Assembly (NCBI GenBank): GCA_963666575.2 | Contig: CAXXYG010000011.1 | Location: 1-64,000 of the forward strand | Length of the DNA: 64,000 nucleotides | Direction of reading: 5' to 3' | Source of the DNA: JABMQB01 sp963666575 | Lineage (GTDB): Bacteria; Bacteroidota; Bacteroidia; Bacteroidales; Prolixibacteraceae | Notes under the pieces: model-generated | Seen by the model: the letters and a program-made list of their open reading frames with translations, nothing else | Told to the model about the DNA's origin: nothing | Database searches by the model: none | Program-made: the position numbers and the translations under genes | Part shown: positions 26,404 through 33,981 of the stretch, piece by piece | How positions within the stretch are numbered: the first letter of the stretch is position 1 | Layout: each line of letters starts with the position of its first letter

Positions 26404-27474
26404 ATGAATTTTGCAAAGCAAATAAAATTTCGATTTATACTGATTCATTCACTTTTATGGATAGCAGTCTGGTTTTTCTTTGTTTATTTTTTCAGTTATA
26501 ATTCGGAAGATGCAAGGTATATCACCTGGTTTTCGAGTTTATTGCTGCCTCTGACAATGTTTGTCACTTATTTTATGGTTTATTATTTAATCCCAAGGTA
26601 TTTATTGAAAAAAAAATACCCATTGTTTGCACTTTACACGTTTTATTTATTGATTTTTTCATCGTACATGATTGTATTGCTACTTTATGGGTGCCTCTAT
26701 TTTATATTAAAGTTTGATGCTTCGAACATGCCACCCATGAGTAAAAATTTTGTGTTTATCTTGATCTTGATGTATTTGGTGGTGGGATTGGTGAGTTTTG
26801 TGAATCTGTTGAATGTCAATTTTAAAACGATTTCTAAAAATACAGAGCTTCAGAATAAAATATTGGAAACACAGTTACAGCTCAAAGACCAGGAGCTGGA
26901 TTACCTCAAAAAACAAATCCACCCCCATTTTTTGTTTAATACCCTTAATACCATTTACGGATTTGCCTTAAAACGATCGGTACAAACACCCGATATTATC
27001 CTGAAACTTTCAAATTTGCTCGATTATATTTTGTATCAGGTGAGCAAACCAAAAGTGAGCCTAAAAGAAGAAGTATTGCACATAAAAGAATACATCGATT
27101 TGGAGAAAATCAGGTTTCAGGATACCCTGAAAGTTTTATTTTCGTCGGATGAAATAAATGAAGAAATACAAATAGCCCCTATGTTATTGATTCCTTTTGT
27201 TGAAAATGCATTTAAACATGGAAATTTAGTGGAAGGATATTTGAGGATTGAAATAACTATTCGGGTAATTAAAAATCAACTTGATTTTTCAATCCGAAAT
27301 ACCGTTCAGGAAAAGGAGGAAAAACATAGTAGCAAAGGTATTGGTCTTGAGAATACCCGAAAAAGGCTCGACCTGAATTATAGCAATAATTATACGTTGG
27401 AAATTGAGAACCAAAATGGCTGGTATTCCACAAAATTGTTACTCATAAATTTAAACGCTATTCAAAATGCCTGA
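26404..27474 (+). CDS. LytS/YehU-type sensor histidine kinase
   Basis: This 356-residue kinase has four N-terminal membrane helices (to about residue 140), a coiled linker, then the His_kinase domain with QIHPHFLFNTLNTIYGF (phospho-histidine near residue 173) and an HATPase region with FVENAFKHGN and KGIGLENTRKRL. It has no separate sensor domain, so the signal is probably in the membrane. Its end overlaps the response regulator start by 8 bases. It is divergent from the FtsX/protease operon, its likely target. Confidence 0.93.
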   Translation: MNFAKQIKFRFILIHSLLWIAVWFFFVYFFSYNSEDARYITWFSSLLLPLTMFVTYFMVYYLIPRYLLKKKYPLFALYTFYLLIFSSYMIVLLLYGCLYFILKFDASNMPPMSKNFVFILILMYLVVGLVSFVNLLNVNFKTISKNTELQNKILETQLQLKDQELDYLKKQIHPHFLFNTLNTIYGFALKRSVQTPDIILKLSNLLDYILYQVSKPKVSLKEEVLHIKEYIDLEKIRFQDTLKVLFSSDEINEEIQIAPMLLIPFVENAFKHGNLVEGYLRIEITIRVIKNQLDFSIRNTVQEKEEKHSSKGIGLENTRKRLDLNYSNNYTLEIENQNGWYSTKLLLINLNAIQNA

Positions 27475-28183
27475 AACTATTTATTGTTTAGTTGTTGATG
27501 ATGAACCGGTAGCACGCGAGATTCTTGAAAACTTGCTGGCAAAAATAAATTCAGTTAAGGTAGTTGCATGCTGTAAAAATGCAGTTGAGGCGTTTAATGT
27601 CATTAATTCTAAAAAGGTAGATTTGATTTTCCTGGATATTAATATGCCAGAGATTTCGGGTTTATCGTTTGCAAGGTCCATTAATAAAAACATAAAAATA
27701 ATTTTTACTACTGCTTACCGCGAATATGCTGTGGATGGATTCGATTTACAAGCTGTTGATTATTTGCTAAAACCCATTTCGTTCGACAGGTTGTTACAGG
27801 CAATTAATAAGTATTTGAATGAAACTACTGTAGATAATGGTTTGGTAAGCGAAGAAATTTTGGCTGAAAAAAACGATTATATTTTTGTCCGTTCCGACCG
27901 GAAAATGGTAAAAATTAATTTCTCTGAAATTCTTTTTATAGAAAGTTTAAGTGATTATATTAAAATACATCTGAAAGATAAAACAGTTATTACCCGCGAA
28001 ACTCTTTCGAATATCGAAGCTAAATTGCCGCAAACTGATTTTATAAAGGTACACCGATCATTTATTGTATCGTTGGCAAACATCGATTCGTTTACCAATG
28101 AAAATATGGAAATAGGTAAACACCAGATTCCGATAAGCCGTAGTTATAAGAATGTGGTGTTGGGAAGATTGGAGGGCGAATAA
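27467..28183 (+). CDS. LytTR-family response regulator
   Basis: This 238-residue protein has a receiver domain with the acidic pocket D11/D12, phospho-acceptor D57 (LIFLDINMPEISG), T/K residues in FTTAYREYAVDGF and LLKPISFDRLL, and a C-terminal LytTR DNA-binding domain (about 140-235; VRSDRKMVKIN, FIESLSDYIKIH, FIKVHRSFIVS). It is translationally coupled to the kinase and should be phosphorylated by it. It probably regulates the divergent operon. Confidence 0.95.
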   Translation: MPETIYCLVVDDEPVAREILENLLAKINSVKVVACCKNAVEAFNVINSKKVDLIFLDINMPEISGLSFARSINKNIKIIFTTAYREYAVDGFDLQAVDYLLKPISFDRLLQAINKYLNETTVDNGLVSEEILAEKNDYIFVRSDRKMVKINFSEILFIESLSDYIKIHLKDKTVITRETLSNIEAKLPQTDFIKVHRSFIVSLANIDSFTNENMEIGKHQIPISRSYKNVVLGRLEGE

Positions 28184-28189
28184 AACAGT

Positions 28190-29002
28190 TTATTTCATCA
28201 TTCGCAGCATCATTAAATCAAATAGCCTGTCGGAAAGTATTTTACGCATGAACAAAATTAATTTGGCTCCTCCGCCCGTGGCATAGCGTGTTTTAGGTTT
28301 TTTCGAGGTGGCCGCTTTTACAATGGTTTTAGCAACAACAATGGGCATTGAGCCCATTTTATCGCCTCGGGCAAGCATTTTTGCATGTTTGTGAGCCAGG
28401 TTTTTATATTAGGTGTTGCCCGAAACTTTTATTAGATTTTCGCGGGCAATGGTATTCCATTCAGTAATAATGGCACCTGGTTCAATAATTACCACATCAA
28501 TTCCAAATTGTTTCAGCTCCATTCGTATACTATCGCTTAATCCTTCGACGGCAAATTTTGTAGCATGATACCATGCCCCGTGAGGTTCGCCCAATTTTCC
28601 GCCAATGGAAGATATATTGATAATTTTACCCGATTTTTGTTTTCGCATGGATGGTAAAACCAATTGAGTTAAGCGTGCCAGGCCAAAAATATTAACCTCA
28701 AACTGGTATTTGGCTTCCGAAATGGGTACATCTTCCAATGCTCCATACGAACCATAACCTGCATTGTTAATCAATACATCAATTCGTTTTTCAGTTTCTA
28801 GAATTTGGTTAATTCCATTAACCATCGACTCTTCAACCGTGACATCCATGGCTAAAAGTTTAATGCCAAATTGTTCAAGATCCTTCATTTTATCAACCCT
28901 TCGGGCGGCACCATATACGGTAAAACCATTTTCAATTAATAGTTTGGCACTTTCTTTTCCGATACCTGACGATGCTCCTGTTACTAATGCTACTTTTTTC
29001 AC
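28190..29002 (-). pseudogene. SDR oxidoreductase with in-frame stop
   Basis: The minus-strand frame starts at a GTG (29002) and encodes a classical short-chain dehydrogenase: ALVTGASSGIGKES (NAD(P)-binding), INNAGYG, ISSIGGKLG, and catalytic YHATK. A TAA at 28409-28411, after residues VSGNT, ends it at 197 residues. The same frame then continues without further change (YKNLAHKHAKMLARGD and on to 28190), giving the normal full length of about 270. So one substitution made the stop. The active site lies before the stop, so a truncated enzyme would lack only the C-terminal substrate-side part. Confidence 0.85.
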
Positions 29003-29071
29003 TTTTTATGGTTTTTTGTTTATATTATATTTATACGATTGACTGATCACTCAATAGTCTGGCTAAATTTT

Positions 29072-29631
29072 TTAGGTGATCATTTTCCACAATAAATCAA
29101 ACGAATTGTTTATGAGTTGGTGCTCCTTGGTTTTCGGAAATTGATTGGTGATTAAATAATGATTGATGCCATAAACATGACTGTTAATCAAAGCAAACAA
29201 CATATCAAGAGGGATTGGTTTGATAATATTTTCAGCAATTCCCTGATTTAAAATGTCGAGATAAGGTTTAATTTGTTCTTCAATTTCCTCCGATTTTATC
29301 AATGAGCTAAAAGGAGAAGAATTAAACTGTTCCATAAAACGGAATTCTTTTCTATTCTCTAAAGCCCAGAACAAAGATGCGAGATACTGTTTTTTTATGG
29401 TTTCTTTAAAAGCTGCTCGCCAGTGGTGTTTTCCGCAATGAAACACCCCATTTGTTGTTTTATATCAATGTAAAGGGCGATTATCAACGCTTCTTTAGTT
29501 GCAAAGTAGTGAAATAATGTTCCATTAGCCACTCCGGCTTTATTGGCTATTTTACTAGTTGGCGTGCCATGAAATCCAAATTCAACAAAAAGATGTAACG
29601 CTGCTTTTAGAATTTTTTCTCTTTTATCCAT
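29072..29631 (-). pseudogene. TetR-family regulator with one frameshift
   Basis: The N-terminal part has the TetR helix-turn-helix (ILKAALHLFVEFGFHGT, SKIANKAGVANGTLFHYFAT). The frame breaks near 29405-29411 in CTT TTA AAG AAA; adding one base (or a -1 shift) leads into ETIKKQYLASLFWALENRK and a normal ligand domain to 29072. The break lies on T TTA AAG, a sequence that can act as a -1 slippery heptamer, but a simple deletion is more likely. It lies 70 bases upstream of the broken SDR on the same strand and probably regulated it. Confidence 0.85.
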
Positions 29632-29753
29632 TGATATAGTGATTGACTAAACAGTCGGTAAATATATACTTATTATTTTAAAGCGCAAATTTTTACAGAA
29701 TATTACATTTTATGGTGTAAAACAGTAAGAGGGAAAGTGTACCAAGAATAAAT

Positions 29754-31246
29754 TTATAAATTGGCATAAGCATTTTCCACCAATCCATACGTGTAGAGTA
29801 CCAGTTTTTCAGATGTATTACTTCTTCCTGATATGAATTAAACACCACCGGATTGGGCCACACATATTTGCCAATTGTTTGCCATTTTCCATTATTTTTA
29901 TTTTGAGCTTCACCAAGGTAGTTGGCATAAAAGTCAATTTTTTCAAGAATATAATCTTGATTCTCCCTAAAAAATAAAAATCGTTCTTTTACTAACGCAA
30001 CAAATGTTTCATCCTGAAAAAGCCTGTGGAACCATTTGTGTTCTTTCACCCAGAAACCAGTAGGGTATTCGCATACCGAATAATCAACATTACCAAAAGA
30101 CAGGTCAAAATCCCAAAGTGGCCCCATTTTAATTTTTCTCCCGGAATATATGTAAGGAACATACTTGAATAATCTTTCGAGTCCTGGTTTTTAACAATTT
30201 CATTAATGAGATACCAATCAACAAAACTATTTATATCAATGTATTTGGCATATCCATCTATAGAATCGGCAAAAATATCACTGTGTAAAACGTTTTCAAA
30301 CTCGCTGATATGTGTTTTATTAAATTGTATTGAGGATTATTCCATTCAAGTTCTGGTTCTTTTATTTTAATTAAAAAGTCATTTGTATTAAAATATACAT
30401 CAGTTGCGATAATGTGATCTCTGGTATCAAGTTCCATTAAATAACCTTCGTCGCCTATATCCAACCGATTTTTACTTTCTTCAACTTTTTGTGTAATCAG
30501 ATATACTCCATTGTAATTGTTATTTACATATACTTCGGCATAAACACTTTGAGGAGTCCACTCCAGCTGGCTTATATGGCCCATTTCGAAAGTGATTTTG
30601 TTTCTTATTATTGTTTTATCGGAGTATTCGGCCAGGAAAATCCATTTTCTGTCGTCAGGCATACCCAGCACTTCTGTTTTATCGGTAAATTTTAGTTGAT
30701 ATGGTTTTTTGGGATGTACCCCCCAGGTAGAATTTCCCCTACCACGAATTACCATTTCTGTTTTAGGCAAATCAGGATAATCAAGGCCTCCATACATTAA
30801 AACAAAACCATCAACAGTTTCTTCTTTTGAGCTTATGTATACGCCGTTGGTGGTGGTTATATAAACAACGGGCAATCCAGCATCGGGCCAAATATCAATT
30901 GTGTAGTTGATTGATAAACCATTGGCTGAAGTAACAGTATAAACCACAGTTTCATTAAAGTTATTGGCTGATTGACCGCTTACTTGTTCAACATTGTTTA
31001 CAGTAACCTTTAAGCCATTGTGGTTAAATGTGGCTACAAGATTACTTAAGTCAGTTCCGGAGGAAGGGTGCCTGAAATTTTAGTTGTACTAATATTAAAA
31101 TCGACACTGTAGGCCAAACCTGAATTGTTTTCCATTAAAAATGAAAACTGCGTGATTACAGTATCTTCAACATCAATTGGTTCGTCACGACAAGCACCTA
31201 ATATAAAAAGGAGGAATAATAAAAAATATGAATAGGTTCTTTTCAT
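29754..31246 (-). pseudogene. CotH-like lipoprotein, four frameshifts
   Basis: The start (ATG 31246) encodes a lipoprotein signal (FLLFLLFILGAC). A DUF5018-like domain precedes a CotH kinase domain (TEMVIRGRGNSTWG, KKPYQLKFTDKTEVLG, KWIFLAEYSDKTIIRNK, YNGVYLITQKVE, GPLWDFDLSFG). The frame breaks near 31057, 30315-30318, 30127-30130 and 29779-29782. Each is repaired by adding one base, and the last repair gives a natural end (DWLENAYANL, stop at 29754). The restored protein would have about 498 residues. CotH proteins are atypical protein kinases; this one would be at the cell surface. Four lesions argue for a dead gene or poor sequence here. Confidence 0.85.
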
Positions 31247-31591
31247 TAAATAGTTGGTTTAATATGCAGTTTATTTTAAAAGCACAAAGTAAAGATTATT
31301 TTAATTATTGGCAATTCTAAAAAAAAATAGAGTAGGCTGAAAGCAAATTAAAATCTGGTAGTTTCATTTTATTATTAAGTTTCAATATTGTCCGAAATAA
31401 ATTCATTTTGTTTAATGAATTTCATAAAATGTAAAACAAAATTAGTATTATATCTGTTTTAACTTTAGAAATATTTTTTTGAGAAGAATAAAACCAGTGA
31501 TGAGAGTAAATCTCTTGTACTGAGTGATGATTTTTATAGCGAGTTGTCTGGAATACTCTGCATTGTACTTAAATATCAAAACTTTAAACCT
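31247..31591. promoter_or_regulatory. Divergent non-coding region before the CarH-like gene
   Basis: About 345 bases contain no gene. A dyad AATTCATT-N6-AATGAATT lies near 31400-31421, with GAAA/TTTC extending it. TTGTACT occurs at 31515-31521 and again at 31563-31569. TGTAC-type sequences occur in operators of CarA/CarH-type MerR regulators, so these could be self-binding sites, but the match is short. Confidence 0.3.
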
Positions 31592-32485
31592 ATGAAAGAA
31601 ACTTTTTATTCAATTAAAGACCTTGAAGTGCTTTCGGGAGTGAAGGCCCACACAATAAGGATCTGGGAAAAAAGGTATTTTTTGTTCCAGCCCAAACGTA
31701 CCTCAACCAATATTAGGTACTACAACTGCGATGACCTTCGCAAGGTATTAAATGTCTCACAATTGGTTAAAAACGGATTTCGTATTTCTAAAATTTCAGG
31801 ATGGGGAGAAAAGGAAATGGTTGAAAAAATTTCGGCCATTAATGAAAATAACACTTCAGATTCGGAATTTGTTGAAAAATTGCTGATTTATATGATAAAT
31901 TTTGAGGACGATATGTTTCATCAATTGGTTGATGAAATTTTTCAACAACAAGGTTTTGAAAAAGCTATGATAGGTGTATTTTTTCCTCTTTTCTATAAAA
32001 TTGGATTTTATTGGCAGGTTGGAAGTATTTTTCCGGCGCAGGAGCATTTTGTTTCGAATTTAATTCGGCAAAAACTGATTACAGAAATGAACAGGCTGGC
32101 TGGTAAAAGTACAAGAGAAGAAACGGTATTATTTTTTCTTCATGAAGAAGAAAAACATGAATTAGGATTATTATTTTACAGTGTTTTAGCCATGGCCAGG
32201 GGATATAAAGTATTGTACCTGGGGCAATCAGTTCCTTTTATCGATTTGAAAAAAATCCTCCAAAAACGTCAGGTCCATAGTTTATTTACATCATTTGTTA
32301 ATTCAATTCCAAAAGACGATTTGCAAGGGTATTTAAATGAATTGAGTGAATTATTTCAAAAACAACGGATTTATGTTACCGGAGGCCAAATACAAGCACA
32401 TAAACCTTCTCTTTCGTCAAAAATTAAGATCGTAAAAAACGTAAACGATTTCACAAAATATTTTGGGGCTCCGGTTATAAGTTGA
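31592..32485 (+). CDS. CarH/LitR-like MerR regulator with B12-binding domain
   Basis: This 297-residue protein has an N-terminal MerR helix-turn-helix (YSIKDLEVLSGVKAHTIRIWEKRY) with the MerR wing, a helical B12-binding cap (about 80-165) and a cobalamin-binding Rossmann domain. In the cap, W-x9-EH is exact (W then QVGSIFPAQ then EH), the signature that separates light-sensing CarH proteins from other members. E-x-H-x-x-G follows (EKHELG), supplying the histidine ligand to cobalt. It is therefore a good candidate for an adenosylcobalamin-based photoreceptor repressor. The ATG at 31592 starts exactly at the domain. Confidence 0.85.
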   Translation: MKETFYSIKDLEVLSGVKAHTIRIWEKRYFLFQPKRTSTNIRYYNCDDLRKVLNVSQLVKNGFRISKISGWGEKEMVEKISAINENNTSDSEFVEKLLIYMINFEDDMFHQLVDEIFQQQGFEKAMIGVFFPLFYKIGFYWQVGSIFPAQEHFVSNLIRQKLITEMNRLAGKSTREETVLFFLHEEEKHELGLLFYSVLAMARGYKVLYLGQSVPFIDLKKILQKRQVHSLFTSFVNSIPKDDLQGYLNELSELFQKQRIYVTGGQIQAHKPSLSSKIKIVKNVNDFTKYFGAPVIS

Positions 32486-32531
32486 TTTTTTTATTTTCGG
32501 GTAAATAAATTCTGTATTTTTTTCTTTACAA

Positions 32532-32834
32532 TCAACTCCACTGGGGACTGATGGTCCCAAGTTTCCTTTTAATTAATGATTTTGGAATAGTCACCATCTT
32601 GTGCAAACGTATAATTGAAAAAGAAATTAATCCTGTTCCAATCCATTGAGGTGAATCTTTTTCAATAATCAGGTCACTTTCAATTAAATCATCAGGCATT
32701 TTACTCGAAATAAATGCAATAATAATATGGTGGAATTTTCCTATTTCCGATGTTAAACAAAGAGCCGGCCTTACTTTTGAATTTGAATAATCATCAAAAG
32801 GAAAAGGCACCAAAACAATTGAATTTTTAATCAT
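32532..32834 (-). CDS. MazF/PemK-type toxin
   Basis: This 100-residue protein has the PemK/MazF ribonuclease fold signature: IVLVPFPFDDYSNSKVRPAL near the start and the middle block HHIIIAFISSK. The ATG at 32834 overlaps the antitoxin's end (GATGATTAA) and is preferred over upstream ATGs that would overlap the antitoxin further. Family members cut mRNA in a sequence-specific way. The neighbour upstream is the likely antitoxin, so this is a type II module. Confidence 0.85.
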   Translation of the reverse strand: MIKNSIVLVPFPFDDYSNSKVRPALCLTSEIGKFHHIIIAFISSKMPDDLIESDLIIEKDSPQWIGTGLISFSIIRLHKMVTIPKSLIKRKLGTISPQWS

Positions 32835-33063
32835 CAAATGGCTCTCCATTGTTAATTGTATAAACATCCTCGGCAGAATCTTTCAGAAAATCAAAAGCCG
32901 GATTTTTTGAAATCGAATTAAGCCATATTTTTTCTTCCAGTTCAGGGTATTCTTCCTCCAACAATATTAAAACACGTACATTTTTTTCAGCTTTATTAAG
33001 CTTATAATCGATTTTTAAATGTCCGTTTTTATCTGTCTTCGAAAAAATTTCAATGGCTTTCAT
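32827..33063 (-). CDS. Antitoxin of MazF/PemK-type pair
   Basis: This 78-residue protein begins with a short beta-strand region (IFSKTDKNGHLKIDYKL) like those of small antitoxins that pair with PemK-type toxins in Bacteroidota, and ends in an acidic tail (NNGEPFDD) that may bind the toxin. It overlaps the toxin start by 8 bases, the usual coupled order. The call depends mainly on its neighbour. Confidence 0.65.
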   Translation of the reverse strand: MKAIEIFSKTDKNGHLKIDYKLNKAEKNVRVLILLEEEYPELEEKIWLNSISKNPAFDFLKDSAEDVYTINNGEPFDD

Positions 33064-33196
33064 TGTATCTCTTTTTTACAAAGATAATAAATTCATGTCG
33101 AATAATTTGGAACAGAGAGGCACCTAAAGAGAATCATAAAATGATAGATTTTTAGGTTTAGAAAATACAAAAGGAGTAAAATTAAAATTCGTTAAA

Positions 33197-33979
33197 CTAT
33201 AAGTTGATTTTTCCTTCAAGATATGTAACAGCTTTTCCTGCAATCAATACTCTTTCGTTATTTAATTGGCAGTAAACTGTACCACCTCTTTTTGAAAGTT
33301 GGCGTGCTTTTAGTTTATTTTTACCAAGTTCTTTCGCCCAATATGGAATAAGCATGGTGTGTGCCGAACCTGTTACGGGATCTTCATTTATACCAACAGC
33401 CGGAGCAAAAAATCGTGATACAAAATCATAATTTTTGCCTTGAGCAGTAACAATAAGTCCACGGGAATCAAATTTTTCAAGTAATAAAAAATTGGGTGCC
33501 ATGTTTTGAATTTGAGATTCTTTTGAATAAACAAACATCAAATCATCGCGCCCGCGAATAGCTGCAACAGGTTTTGTCCCGGTAATTTTTTCAGCTTCTT
33601 CAGGAACAGGTATTGTTTGAATATCGGAAACCGGAAAATCAAGCGTTAATAAATCATCCGATTTTTCGACCGAAAGGATTCCACTTCTTGAATTAAAATT
33701 TATTTTATTTTTTGTATAACCGAGGTGGTTAAAAAGCACATGGGCAGTGGCTAAGGTGGCATGTCCGCACAATTTTACTTCGGCAGCCGGAGTAAACCAC
33801 CTAATCCTTAAACCTTCAGGTTCTTCCACAAAAAAAGCGGTTTCCGAAAGATTGTTTTCCAGTGCAATTTTTTGCATCACACTATCATCGAGCCATTCCT
33901 GAAGCGGAATTACTGCTGCCGGATTTCCTTCAAAAAGAGTATCGGCAAATGCGTCAACTTGAAAAATGGAAAGTTTCAT
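33197..33979 (-). CDS. PhzF family isomerase
   Basis: This 260-residue protein has the PhzF/YddE fold with both halves: FQVDAFADTLFEGNPAAV, the conserved glutamate in NNLSETAFF, IRWFTPAAEVKLCGHAT, and SRFFAPAVGINEDPVTGSAH in the second half. PhzF isomerises an intermediate of phenazine synthesis, but the many family members outside phenazine clusters act on unknown substrates. No phenazine genes are seen. It directly follows (2 bases) the TonB-dependent receptor gene on the same strand. Confidence 0.9.
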   Translation of the reverse strand: MKLSIFQVDAFADTLFEGNPAAVIPLQEWLDDSVMQKIALENNLSETAFFVEEPEGLRIRWFTPAAEVKLCGHATLATAHVLFNHLGYTKNKINFNSRSGILSVEKSDDLLTLDFPVSDIQTIPVPEEAEKITGTKPVAAIRGRDDLMFVYSKESQIQNMAPNFLLLEKFDSRGLIVTAQGKNYDFVSRFFAPAVGINEDPVTGSAHTMLIPYWAKELGKNKLKARQLSKRGGTVYCQLNNERVLIAGKAVTYLEGKINL

Positions 33980-33981
33980 GG

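Noticed and set aside
29754..31246. Programmed frameshifting in the CotH-like gene
   Set aside because: Four separate shifts would be needed, and the sites lack canonical slippery heptamers; single-base loss is simpler.
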